Source of the DNA: Panulirus ornatus
Taxonomy: Eukaryota > Arthropoda > Malacostraca > Decapoda > Palinuridae
Assembly (NCBI RefSeq): GCF_036320965.1
Contig: NC_092250.1
Location: 15,570,100-15,634,099, forward strand
Direction of reading: 5' to 3'
Length of the DNA stretch: 64,000 nt
Positions within the stretch are counted from its first letter, which is position 1; every line of letters starts with the position of its first letter. Under the pieces are notes generated by a model. The model was given only the letters and a program-made list of their open reading frames with translations. It did not search any database and was not told the origin of the DNA. A program made the position numbers and the translations under genes. Of this stretch, positions 12,175 to 24,080 are shown piece after piece.

Positions 12175-13137
12175 CAGATACTCCCTGACTTATGACCTGA
12201 AAAATTATAAAGTTTTTTCATACATATTCGCCATTTCCCATGTTAGTGAAGTAGCATTAAGACAATCCCAGCATTGTGTCCATCACAGCATCTCTCTCAG
12301 CTACCATTCTGTAAGCAAACATTATTCAAGGGAAGCTAACAAATTTTTGTGCAGAATTAAACCATTTTTGTATTAAACCCCAAAGAAGATGACGAACAAA
12401 AGGAAAAACCCATCACATAATGATAGATCTGGCAAGAAGATGAGAAAGATGCTCGATTTGGAATTGAAAATGAAGGTAGTCAACCAATAAGGAGAAAAAA
12501 AAATTAATGATTACACGTGATTTACAGTTGTCCCGTTCGATGGTCTCCACAATCTTAAAGGACAAAGAAAAAATGCATGAAGCAGTGAAAGGTTTGATGA
12601 GTATGAAGTCTACAATAATAACAAAGCAACAACAAGCGCTCATCCACGAGATGGAAAAGTTGTTGATGCTGTGGATGGAAGATCAAATTAAACAACATGT
12701 ACCACTAAGTTTACTTAAAGTCTTTTTGAGACTTTGCAGGAGTGAACAGGAGAGGATTACATCAGGAACTTCACAGGAAGTCATGATGTGTTCAACAGGT
12801 TTAAAAGAAGATAGATAGCTTGCACAATGTTCGAGTCACAGGTGACGCAGCAAGTGCTGACGAAGGAGCTGCAGCAAAGTTCACTGAAAGTTTGGATGAG
12901 TCAATCTGTGAACTAAAGAATCTTAAATAAATAAAAGGTAAAAAGAAACAACAATCATATAATAAAACTGGTAAATAAAAGACAAAATAATTATGATAGA
13001 AACTGAGTAGGATAAAAGAATACTGTACAGGTATACGAATTCTATACGCCGTGTTGACATTTGTCTGGCTTACGTCCATTCTGAAATACAACCAGTTGGT
13101 CAGAACGGAACTGGGACATATGTCAAAGAGCATATAT
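12175..13137 (+). mobile_element. Tigger/pogo DNA-transposon remnant (unit 2)
   Basis: Second copy of the element at 5,503-6,463. Here a small indel lets the transposase N-terminal frame run 103 residues (12,507-12,818), from LQLSRSMVSTILKDKEKMH through LWMEDQIKQHVPLSLLKVF. That links the helix-turn-helix to the second DNA-binding block, so unit 1 carries the frameshift here. The block VTGDAASADEGAAAKF follows in another frame near 12,840. No DDE domain is present. Confidence 0.78.
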
Positions 13138-13725
13138 ATTTATCTCCTTCCAAAATATTTTATTTCCCCTAATCTTTAATGATACTTTCTTACCCCAACT
13201 CTCGTTTGCCTTTTTTTTTCTTTGAATCCCTGCACCTTCCTCTTGACTTCATGCTGCTTTCTTTTATACATCTCACAATCATTTGCATTTCCCTCTTGTA
13301 AGTACCACCCAAAAGCCTCTCTTTTCTCTTTCACTAACAACTTTACTTCATCTCACCTCTCACTACCTTTTCTAATCTGTCCACCCTCCACATTTTGCAT
13401 GCCACAAGCATCTCTTGTACATGCCATCATGGCTTCCTAAATACCTCCCATTCCTCACCCACTCCCCTCACTTCATTAGTTCTCACCTTTTGCCATTCTA
13501 CATTCAATCTTTGCTGGTATTTCTTCACATAAGTCTCATTTCCAAGTTCACTTACTCTCACAATTCGCTTCTCCCCGATATTATCTCCTCTTTTTTGAAG
13601 ACCTCTGCAAGTCTTCACCTTCATCTCCATAAGTTAGTGATCAGACATCCCACCAGCACATTTACATTCAAAAGTCTCTCTTACATGTCTATCAATACGT
13701 AATCAGATAATGCCTGCTGACCAAG
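13138..13725 (-). pseudogene. RTE-A LINE, endonuclease C-terminus and linker (unit 3 start)
   Basis: Third copy of the segment at 6,464-7,054. It has a 13-bp deletion in the region near 13,657 that units 1 and 2 lack. The KTCRGLQKRGDNIGEKR and GVGEEWEVF blocks are readable between 13,427 and 13,630. Confidence 0.78.
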
Positions 13726-15797
13726 AGGTCAAGAGAAAGAGGAAGGTGCAAGAGGTGAAAAAGCGGGCAAATGAGAGTTAAGGTGATAGAGTATCATTAA
13801 ATTCTAAGAGGAATAAAAGATGTTCTGAAAGGAGGTAAATAGCATGCATAAGGCAAGAGAGCAAATGGGTACATCAGTGTAGGGGATAAATGGGGAGGTA
13901 ATAACAAGTAGTGAAGTGAGAAGGAAATGGAGTGAGTATTTTGCAGGTTTGTTGAATGAGTTTGATAGAGTGGCAGATATAGGATGTTTTGGTCGGGGTG
14001 GTGTGAGAGGGGTCAGGGAGAATGGTTTGGTAAAAGAACGGAGTTAGTGAAAGCTTTGCAGAAGATGAAAAGCGGCAGGTTTGGATGGCATTGCAGTGGA
14101 ATTTATCAGAATGGGGTGACTGTGTTGTTAATTGGTTGGTAAGGATATTCAATGTATGTATGGATCATGGTGAAGTGCCTGAGGATTGGCGGAATGCATG
14201 CATAGTGCCATTGTACAAAGGCAAAGGGGATAAAGGTGAGTGTTCAAATTACAGAGGCATAAGTTTGTTGAGTATTCCAGAGAAATTATATGGGAGGGTA
14301 TTGATTGAGAAAGTAAAAAAAAATGTACAGTGCATCAGACTGGGGAAGAGCAGTGTGGTTTCAGAAGTGGTACAGGATGTGTGGATCAGGTGTTTGCTTT
14401 GAAGAATGTTTGTGGGACATACCTAGAAAAACAGTTAGATTTGTATGCAGCATTTATGGATCTGGAGAAGGCATATGATAGGGTTGATAGAGATGCTTTG
14501 TGGAAGGTTTTAAGAGTATATGGTGTGGGAGGTAAGTTGCTAGAAGCAGTGAAAAGTTTTTACCAAGGATGTAAGGCATGTGTAGGAGAGGAAGAAAGGA
14601 AAGTGATTGGTTCCTAATGAATGTCAGTTTGCAGCAAGGATGCATGATGTCCCCCATGGTTGTTTAATTTATTTATGGATGGGGTTGTTAGGGAGGTGAA
14701 TGCATGAATTCTCAAGAGAGGGGCAAGAATGCAGTCTGTTGTGGATGAGAGGGCCTGGGAAGTGAGTCAATTGTTGTTTATTGATGATACAGTGCTGGTG
14801 GCTGATTCGGGTGAGAAACTGCAGAAGCTGGTGACTGACTTTGGTAAAGTGTATGAAAGAAGAAAGTTGAGAGTAAATGTGAATAAAAGCAAAGTTATTA
14901 GGTTCAGTAGGATTGAGGGACAAGTTAATTGGAGGGTAAGTGTGAATGGAGAAAAACTGGAGGAAGTGAAGTGTTTCAGATATCTGGGAGTGGATTTAGC
15001 AGCTGATGGAACCATGGAAGCGGAAGTGAGTCACAGGGTGGGGGAGGGGGCAAAGGTTCTGGAAGCACTGAAGAATGTGTGGAAGGCAAGAACATTATCT
15101 CAGAAAGCAAGAATGGGTATGTTTGAAGGAATATTGGTTCCAATAATGTTATATGGTTGCGAGGCATGGGCCATAGACAGGGATGTATGGAGGAGGGTGC
15201 ATGTGTTGGAAATGAAATATTTGAGGTCATTATGTTGTGTGAGATGGTTTGATTGTGTAAGTAATGGAAAGGTAACAGAGATGAGTCGTAATTAAAAGTT
15301 TGTGATGGAGAGAGCAGAAGAGGGTGTACTGAAATGGTTTGGTCACGTGGAGAGAATGAGTGAGGAAACATTGACGGAGGATATAAGTGTCAGAGGTGGA
15401 GGGAACGAGAAGTGGGAGACCAAATTGGAGGCGGAAGGATGGAGTGAAAAAGATCTAAAGCAATCAGGACCTGAACATACAGGAGGATGAAAGGCATGCA
15501 AGGGATAAAGAGAATTGGAACAATGTGGTGTACCAGGGGCAATGTGCTTAATGTGCAGTCAATGAACTGAACCAGAGCATGTGAAGCATCTGAGGTAAAC
15601 CATGGAAAGGTCTGTGGGGCTTGGATGTGGAAAAGGAGCTGTGGTTTCAGTAAATTACACATGACAACTGGAGGCTGAGTGTGAATGAATGTGGCCTTTT
15701 TGTCTTTTCTCTGGTGCTACCTCAATAGAGGGGGGATGCTATTTCCTGTGTGACAGGGTAGTGATGGGAATGGAGGAAGGCAGCAAGTATGAATATG
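13726..15797 (+). pseudogene. RTE-A LINE, linker to 3' UTR (unit 3, better preserved)
   Basis: The third copy of the plus LINE. An uninterrupted 188-residue frame at 14,729-15,295 covers motif C (FIDDTVLVADSGEKLQK), RRKLRVNVNKSKVIRFSR, CFRYLGVDLAADGTMEAEV and YGCEAWAIDR. Units 1 and 2 have stop codons at two of these places. Upstream blocks GEVPEDWRNACIVPLYKGKG (near 14,175) and DLEKAYDRVDRDALWKV (near 14,460) lie in other frames. Still a pseudogene overall. Confidence 0.88.
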
Positions 15798-17620
15798 TTA
15801 TTATACTTTGTCGCTGTCTCCCACGTTAGCAAGATAATGCAAGGAAACAGACGAAAGAATGGCCCAACCCACCCACATACACATGTATATACATACACGT
15901 GCACACATGCATATATACATACCTATGCATTTCAATGTATACATATATATACATACACAGACATATACATATATACACATGTACATAATTCATACTTGCT
16001 GCCTTTATTCATTCTTGTCGCCATCCCACCACACATGGAATGACACCCCCCTCCCCCCTCACGTGCACGAGGTAGTGCCAGGAAAAGACAACAAAGACCA
16101 CATTCATTCACACTCAGACTCTAGCTGTCATGTATAATGCACAAAAACCACACCTCCCTTTCCACATCCAGGCCCCACAGAACTTTCCATGGTTTACCCC
16201 AGACGCTTCACATGCCCTGTCTCAATCCATTGACAGCACGTCGACCCCGATATACCACATCGTTCCAATTCACTCTATTCCTTGCATGCCTTTCACCCTC
16301 CTGCATGTTCAGGCACCGATCGCTCAAAATCTTTTTCACTCCATCCTTCCACCTCCAATTTGGTCTCCCACTTCTCCTCATTCCCTCCACCTCTGACATA
16401 TATCCTCTTTGTCAATCTTTCCTCACTCATTCTCTCCATGTGACAAAACCATTTCAAAACACCCTCTTCTGCTCTCTCAACCACACTCTTTTTATTATCT
16501 CTCTTACCCTTTCATTACTTATTCGATCAAACCACCTCACACCACATATTGTCCTCAAACATCTCATTTCCAACACATCCACTCTCCTCCAAACAACCCT
16601 ATCTATATAGCCCATGCCTCGCAACCATAAAACACTGTTGGAACCACTATTCCTTCAAACATACCCATTTTTGTTTTCCAAGATAATGTTCTCGCTTCCA
16701 CACATTCTTGAACGCTTCCAGAATCTTCGCTGCCTCCCTAGCCTGTGACTCACTTCCACTTCCAAGGTTCTATCCGTTGCCAAATCCACTCCCAGATATC
16801 TAAAACACTTCACTTCCTCCAGTTTTTCTCCATTCAAACTTACCTCCCAATTGACTTGTCCCTCAACCCTAATGTACCTAATAACCTTGCTATTATTCAC
16901 ATTTACTCTCAGCTTTCTTCTTTCACACACTTTACCAAACTCAGTCACCAGCTTCTGCAGTTTCTCACCCGAAAAAGCCACCAGCACTGTATCATCAGTG
17001 AACAACAACTGACTCACTTCCTAAGCCCTCTCATCCATAACAGACTGCATACTTGCCCCTCTCTCCAAAAGTCTTGCATTCACCTCCCCAACAACCCCAT
17101 CCATAAACAAATTAAACAACAATGGAGACATCACGCACCCCTGCCGCAAACTGACAGTCACCAAGAACCAATCACTTTCCTCTCTTCCTACTCGTAAACA
17201 TGCCTTACATCCTCGATAAAAACTTTTCACTGCTTCTAGCAACTTGCCTCCCTCACCATATAGTCTTAATACCTTCCACAGAGCATCTCTATCAACTCTT
17301 ATCATATGCCTTCTCCAGATCCATGAATGCTACATACAAATCCATTTGCTTTTCTAAGTATTTCTCACATACATTCTTCAAAGCAAACACCTGATCCACA
17401 CATCCTCTACCATTTCTCTAACCACACTGCTCTTCCCCAATCTGATGCTCTGTGCATGCCTTCACCCTCTCAATAAATACCCTCCCATGTCATTTCCCAG
17501 GAATACTCAACAAACTTATAATTCTGTAATTTGAGTCCTCACATTTGTCCCCTTTGCCTTTGTACAATGGCACTATGCAAGCATTCTGCCAATCCTCAGG
17601 CACCTCACCATGAATCATTT
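15798..17620 (-). pseudogene. RTE-A LINE, reverse transcriptase to 3' end (unit 3), cut by nested insertion
   Basis: Minus-strand copy with the 3' end near 15,798. Blocks include RNRVNWNDVVYRGRRAVNGL (near 16,230), HMERMSEERLTKRIYVRGGG, FTDDTVLVAFSGEKLQKLV (near 16,990) and DRDALWKVLRLYGEGGKLLE (near 17,290). Unlike units 1-2 it keeps the normal motif A neighbourhood. At about 17,620 the sequence of the GEVPEDW region breaks into an (AAAT)n tail that belongs to the next minus-strand copy. Confidence 0.85.
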
Positions 17621-20600
17621 ACTTATTTATTTATTTTGCTTTGTCGCTGTCTCCCGCGTTAGCGAGGTAGCGCAAGGAAACAGACGAAAGAATGGCCCAA
17701 CCCACCCACATACAAATGTATATACATACACGGTCCACACCTGCAAATATACATACCTATACATCTCAATGTATACATATATATACACACAGACATATAC
17801 ATATATACACATGTACATAATTCATACTGTCTGCCTTTATTCATTCCCACTGCCACCCCACCACACATGGAATAACAACACCCTCCCCCCTCATGTGTGC
17901 AAGGTAGCGCTAGGAAAAGACAACAAATGCCCCATTCGTTCACACTCAATCTCTAGCTATCTCTAGCTGTCATGTAATAATGCACCAAAACCACAGCTCC
18001 CTTTCCACATCCAGGCAACACAGAACTTTCCATGGGTTACCCCAGACGCTTCACATGCCCTGGTTCAATCCATTGACAGCACGTCGACCCCGGTATACCA
18101 CATCGTTCCAATTCACTCTATTCCTTGCACGCCTTTCACCCTCCTGCATGTTCAGGCCCCGATCACTCAAAATCTTTTTCACTCCATCTTTCCACCTCCA
18201 ATTTGATCTCCCACTTCTCCACGTTCACTCCACCTCTGACACATATATCCTCTTGGTCAATCTTTCCTCACTCATTCTCTCCATGTGACCAAACCATTTC
18301 AAAACACCCTCTTCTGCTCTCTCAACCACACTCTTTTTATTACCACACATCTCTCTTACCCTATTATTACTTACTCGATCAAACCACCTCACACCACATA
18401 TTGTCCTCAAACATCTCATTTCCAGCACATCCACCCTCCTGCGCACAACTCTATCCATAGCCCCCGCCTCGCAACCATACAACATTGTTGGAACCACTAT
18501 TCCTTCAAACATACCCATTTTTGCTTTCCGAGATAATATTCTCGACTTCCACACATTCTTCAAGGCTCCCAGAATTTTTGCCCCCTCCCCCACCCTATGA
18601 TTCACTTCCGCTTCCATGGTTCCATCCGCTGCCAAATCCACTCCCAGATATCTAAAACACTTCACTTCCTCCAGTTTTTCTCCATTCAAACTTACCTCCC
18701 AACTGACCTAACTCTCAACCCTACTGTAACTAATAACCTTACTCTTATTCACATTTACTCTCAACTTTCTTCTTTCACACACTTTACCAAACTCAGTCAC
18801 CAGCGTCTGCAGTTTCTCACATGAATCAGCCACCAGTGCTGTATCATCAGCGAACAACAACTGACTCACTTCCCAAGCTCTCTCATCCACAACAGACTGC
18901 ATACTTACCCCTTTTTCCAAAACTCTTGCATTCACCTCCCTAACAACCCCATCCATAAACAAATTAAACAACCATGGAGACAACACACACCCCTGCCGCA
19001 AACCTACATTCACTGAGAACCAATCACTTTCCTCTCTTCCTACATGTACACATGCCTTACATCCTCGATAAAAACTTTTCACTGCATCTAACAACTTGCC
19101 TCCCACACCATATATCCTTAATACCTTCCACAGAGCATCTCTATCAACTCTATCATATGCCTTCTCCAGATCCATAAATACTACATACAAATTCATTTGC
19201 TTTTCTAAGTATTTCTCACATGCATTCTTCAAAGCAAACACCTGATCCACACATCCTCTACCACTTCTGAAACCACACTGCTCTTCCCCAATCTAACGCT
19301 CTGTACATGCCTTCACCCTCTCAATCAATACCCTCCCATATAATTTCCCAGGAATACTCAACAAACTTACACCTCTGTAATTTTAGCACTCACTCTTATC
19401 CCCTTTGCCTTTGTACAATGGCACTATGCAAGCGTTCCGCCAATCCTCAGGCACCTCACCATGAATCATACTTACATTAAATAACCTTACCAACCAGTCA
19501 ACAATACAGTCACCCCCTTTTTTAATAAATTCCACTGCAATACCATCAAAACCCGCTGCCTTGCCGGCTTTCATCTTCCGCAAAGCTTTTACTACCTCTT
19601 CTCTGTTTACCAAATCATTTTCCCTAACCCTCTCACTTTGCACATCACCTCGACCAAAACACCCTATATCTGCCAATCTATCATCAAACACATTCAACAA
19701 ACCTTCAAAATACTCACTCCATCTTCTCACATCACCACTACTTGTTATCACCTCCCCATTAGCCCCCTTCACCGAATTTCCCATTTGTTCATTTGTCTTG
19801 CGCAATTTATTTACCTCCTTCCAAAACATCATTTTATTCTCCCTAAAATTTAATGATACTCTATCACCCCAACTCTCATTTGCCCTCTTTTTCACCTCTT
19901 GCACCTTTCTCTTGACCTCCTGCCGCTTTCTTTTATACATCTCCCACTCATTTGCATTATTTCCTTGCAAAAATCGTCCAAATGCCTCTCTCTTCTCTTT
20001 CACTAATAATCTTACCTCTTCATCCCACCACTCACTACCCTTTCTAATCTGCCCACTTCCCACGCTTCTCATGCCACAAACATCTTTTGCGCAAGCCATC
20101 ACTGCTTCCCTAAATACATCCCATTCCTCCCCCACTCCCCTTACCTCCTTTGTTCTCACCTTTTTCCATTCTGTACTCAGTCTCTCCTGGTACTTCCTCA
20201 TACAAGTCTCCTTCCCAAGCTCACTTACTCTCACCACTCTCTTCACACCAATATTCTCTCTTCTTTTCTGAAAACCTCTACAAATCTTCACCTTCGCCTT
20301 CACAAGATAATGATCAGACATCCCTCCAGTTGCACCTCTCAGCACATTAACATCCAAAAGTCTCTCTTTTGCGCGCCTATCAATTAACACGTAATCCAAT
20401 AACGCTCTCTGGCCATCTCTCCTACTTACATACATATACTTATGTATATCTCTCTTTTTAAACCAGGCATTCCCAATCACCAGTCCTTTTTCAGCACATA
20501 AATCTACAAGCTCTTCACCATTTCCATTTACAACACTGAACACCCCATGTATACCAATTATTCCCTCAACTGCCACATTACTTACCTTTGCATTCAAATC

Positions 20601-21187
20601 ACCCATCACTATAACCCAGTCTCTTGCATCAAAACCACTGACGCATTCATTCAGTTGCTCCCAAAACACTTGCCTCTCGTGATCTTTCTTCTCATGCCCA
20701 GGAGCATATGCACCAATAATCACCCATATCTCTCCATCAACTTTCAGTTTTACCCATATCAATCTAGAGTTTACTTCCTTACACTCTATCACATACTCCC
20801 ACCACTCCTGTTTCATGAGTAGTGCTACTCCTTCCCTTGCTCTTGTCCTCTCACTAACCCCTGAATTTACTCCCAAGACATTCCCAAACCACTCTTCCCC
20901 TTTACCCTTGAGCTTCGTTTCACTCAGAGCCAAAATATCCAGGTTCCTTTCCTCAAACATACTACCTATCTCTCCTTTTTTTCTCATCTTGGTTACATCC
21001 ACACACATTTAGACACCCCAATCTGAGCCTTCGAGGAGGATGAGCACTCCCCGCGTGACTCCTTCTTCTGTTTCCCTTTTTAGAAAGTTAAAATACAAGG
21101 AGGGGATGATTTCTAGCCCCCGCTCCCATCCCCTTAAGTCACCTTCTACGACACGTGAAGAATGCGTGGGAAGTATTCTTTCCCCCC
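17621..21187 (-). pseudogene. Near-complete RTE-A LINE (endonuclease + reverse transcriptase)
   Basis: About 3.57 kb with 5' leader (about 21,010-21,187), one long ORF and 3' UTR ending in the hairpin and (AAAT)n tail at 17,621. The ORF stays in a single frame from about 21,008 to beyond 18,225 but carries four nonsense changes, near 19,383, 19,294, 18,707 and 18,224. An extra T in a T7 run near 20,976 also shifts the frame at the start of the endonuclease. Domains in order: AP endonuclease (LALSETKLKG, VMGDLNAKVSN, GGMSDHYLV), linker, reverse transcriptase (FMDLEKAYDRVD, LRQGCVLSPWLFNLFMD, FADDTALVADS) and RTE-type C-terminus (GHMERMSEERLTKRIY). It is inserted at its 3' end into the previous minus-strand copy. 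No clear target-site duplication. Confidence 0.92.
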
Positions 21188-21208
21188 TATATATATATAT
21201 ATATATAT
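21188..21208. repeat. (TA)n microsatellite between head-to-head LINEs
   Basis: A perfect alternating TA tract of about 21 bp separates the 5' end of the minus-strand RTE-A on the left from the truncated 5' end of the plus-strand copy on the right. Confidence 0.95.
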
Positions 21209-23978
21209 CTCTTTTTGGATTACGTGTTAATTGATAGGTGCACAAAAGAGAGACTTTTGGATGTTAATGTGCTGAAAGGTGCAACTGGAGGGATGTCTGA
21301 TCATTATCTTGTGGAGGTGAAGGTGAAGATTTGTAGGGGTTTTCAGAAAAGAAGAGAGAATGTTGGGGTGGAGAGAGTGGTGAGAGTAAGTGAGCTTGGG
21401 AAGGAGACTTGTGTGAGGAAGTACCAAGAGAGACTGAGTACAGAATGGAAAAAGGTGAGAACAAAGGAGGTAAGGGGAGTGGGGGAGGAATGGGATGTAT
21501 TTAGGGAAGCAGTGATGGCTTGCGCAAAAGATGCTTGTGGCATGAGAAGCGTGGGAGGTGGGTTGATTAGAAAGGGTAGTGAGTGGTGGGATGAAGAAGT
21601 AAGATCATTAGTGAATGAGAAGAGAGAGGCATTTGGACGATTTTTGCAGGGAAATAATGCAAATGAGAGGGAGATTTATAAAAGAAAGAGGCAGGAGGTC
21701 AAGAGAAAGGTGCAAGAGGTGAAAAAGAGGGCAAATAAGAGTTGGGGTGATAGAGTATCATTAAACTTTAGGGAGAATAAAAAGATGTTTTGGAAGGAGG
21801 TAAATAAAGTGCGTAAGACAAATGAACAAATGGGAACTTCAGTGAAGGGGGCTAATGGGGAGGTGATAACAAGTAGTGATGATGTGAGAAGAAGATGGAG
21901 TGAGTATTTTGAAGGTTTGTTGAATGTTTGATGATAGAGTGGCAGACATAGGGTGTTTTGGTCGGGGTGGTGTGCAAAGTGAGAGGGTTAGGGAAAATGA
22001 TTTGGTAAACAGAGAAGAGGTAGTAAAAGCTTTACAGAAGATGAAAGCTGGCAAGGCAGCAGGTTTGGATGGTATTGCAGTGGAATTTATAAAAAAAAGG
22101 GGGTGACTGTATTGTTGATTGGTTGGTAAGGTTATTTAATGTATGTGTGATTCATGGTGAGGTGCCTGAGGATTGGCGGAATGCTTGCATAGTGCCATTG
22201 TACAAAGGCAAAGGGGATAAGAGTGAGTGCTCAAATTACACAAATTACAGAGATATAAGTTTGTTGAGTATTCCTGGTAAATTATATGGGAGGGTATTGA
22301 TTGAGAGGGTGAAGGCATGTACAGGGCATCAGATTGAGGAAGAGCAGTGTGGTTTCAGAAGTGGTAGAGGATGTGTGGATCAGGTGTTTGCTTTGAAGAA
22401 TGTATGTGAGAAATACTTAGAAAAGCAAATGGATTTGTATGTAGCATTTATGGATCTGGAGAAGGCATATGAAAGAGTTGATAGAGATGCTCTGTGGAAG
22501 GTATTAAGAAGGCAAGTTGTTAGAAGCAGTGAAAAGTCTTAACGAGGATGTAAGGCATGTGTACGTGTAGGAAGAGAGGAAAGTGATTGGTTCTCAGTGA
22601 ATGTAGGTTTGCGGCAGGGGTGTGTGATGTCTCCATGGTTGTTTAATTTGTTTATGGATGGGGTTGTTAGGGAGGTGAATGCAAGAGTTTTGGAAAGGGG
22701 CAAGTATGCAGTCTGTTGTGGATGAGAGAGCTTGGGAAGTGAGTCAGTTGTTGTTCGCTGATGATACAGCACTGGTGGATGATTCATGTGAGAAACTGCA
22801 GAAGCTGGTGACTGAGTTTGGTAAAGTGTGTGAAAGAAGAAAGTTGAGAGTAAATGTGAATAAGAGCAAGGTTATTAGATACAGTAGGGTTGAGGGTCAA
22901 GTCAATTGGGAGGAAACTTTGAATGGAGAAAAACTGGAGGAAGTAAAGTGTTTTAGGTATCTGGGAGTGGATTTGGCAGCGGATGGAACCATGGAAGTGG
23001 AAGTGAATCATAGGGTGGGGGAGGGGGCAAAAATTCTGGGAGCCTTGAGGAATGTTTGGAAGGCGAAGAACATTATCTCAGAAAGCAAAAATGGGTATGT
23101 TTGAAGGAATAGTGGTTCCAACAATGTTGTATGGTTGCGAGGCGTGGGCTATGGATAGAGTTGTTCGGAGGAGGGTGGATGCGCTGGAAATGAGATGTTT
23201 GAGGACAATATGTGGCGTGAGGTGGTTTGATCGAGTAAGTAATGTAAGGGTAAGAGTGTGTGGAAATAAAAAGAGTGTGGTTGAGAGAGCAGAAGAGGGT
23301 GTTTTGAAATGGTTTTGTCACATGGAGAGAATGAGTGAGGAAAGATTGACAAAGAGGATATACGTGTCAGAGGTGGAGGGAACGAGGAGAAGTGGGAGAC
23401 CAAATTGGAGGTGGAAAGATGGAGTGAAAAAGATTTTGAGTGATCGGGGCCTGAACATGCAGGAGGGTGAAAGGTGTGCAAGGAATAGAGTGAATTGGAA
23501 CAATGTGGTATACCGGGGTCGACGTGCTGTCAATGGATTGAACCAGGGCACGTGAAGCATCTGGGGTAAACCATGGAAAGTTCTGTGGGGCCTGGATGTG
23601 GAAAGGGAGCTGTGGTTTTGGTGCATTATTACATGACAGCTAGAGACTGAGTGTGAATGAATGAGGCCTTTGTTGTAACTAGCACTACCTCGCACACATG
23701 AGGGGGGAGGGGGTTGTTATTCCATGTGTGGCGAGGTGGCGATGGGAATAAATAAAGGCAGACAGTGTGAATTATGTACATGTGTATATATGTATATGTC
23801 TGTGTGTGTATATATATGTGTACATTGAGATGTATAGGTATGTATATTTACGTGTGTGGACGTGTATGTATATACATGTGTATGTGTGTGGGTTGGGCCA
23901 TTCTTTCATCTGTTTCCTTGCGCTACCTCGCTAACGAGGGAGACAGCGACAAAGCAAAATAAATAAATAATAAATATC
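21209..23978 (+). pseudogene. RTE-A LINE, 5'-truncated within endonuclease
   Basis: Starts inside the endonuclease domain (DYVLIDRCTKERLLDVNVLK) and runs to the 3' hairpin and AAAT-type tail near 23,978. The first open block (21,155-21,931) holds the end of the endonuclease and the linker to EYFEGLLNV. One-base shifts near 21,925 and 22,100, a deletion near 22,510 that removes the YGVGG segment, and further shifts near 22,690 and 23,080 split the rest. Motif C reads FADDTALVDDS near 22,755, with Ala changed to Asp after the core. The C-terminal block YGCEAWAMDRVVRRRVDALE to GLNQGT (23,052-23,555) is open. The terminal hairpin stem carries a mismatch. Confidence 0.9.
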
Positions 23979-23984
23979 TCTTTT

Positions 23985-24080
23985 TATATCAGGTATTCCC
24001 AATCATCAATCTTTTTACAGCACATAACCCCACAACCTCTTCACCATTTCCATTCATAGTAATGAATACCTCATGCACAC
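23985..24080 (-). pseudogene. RTE-A endonuclease fragment
   Basis: About 95 bp whose minus strand matches the RTE-A endonuclease segment around the GNGEE..VGLCA..L.IGNT stretch. It precedes the target-site duplication of the next LINE insertion, so it is part of the pre-insertion target. Confidence 0.65.

Larger units (their letters stand above)
1..13312. repeat. Tandem array of ~6.65-kb composite unit (two full periods)
   Basis: The sequence at 1 recurs at 6,638 and again at 13,313, giving periods of 6,637 and 6,675 bp. The first two units match base for base over long stretches, with scattered substitutions and small indels. Each unit contains, in order, the 5' part of a minus-strand RTE-A LINE, a plus-strand RTE-A copy, the 3' part of a minus-strand RTE-A, a plus-strand endonuclease fragment, more of the minus-strand RTE-A, and a Tigger/pogo remnant. 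Repetition is directly visible; calling it a recent segmental duplication is inference. A misassembly collapse or expansion is possible but is made less likely by unit-specific differences. Confidence 0.93.
13313..17620. repeat. Third, partial and more divergent unit of the 6.65-kb array
   Basis: This segment repeats the start of the unit (minus linker piece, plus RTE-A, minus RTE-A) but lacks the plus endonuclease fragment and the Tigger that should follow. At about 17,620 the minus-strand LINE is cut by the 3' tail of another minus-strand RTE-A. The unit keeps reading-frame positions that are stop codons in the first two units, so it looks closer to the ancestral state. Confidence 0.85.

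Noticed and set aside
19561..20271. A 236-residue plus-strand frame
   Set aside because: Reverse strand of the near-complete RTE-A linker and endonuclease, which carries the recognisable motifs.
21188..21208. Possible insertion target duplication at the (TA)n tract
   Set aside because: A TA tract cannot be told apart from a duplication; no other shared bases flank the two LINEs.
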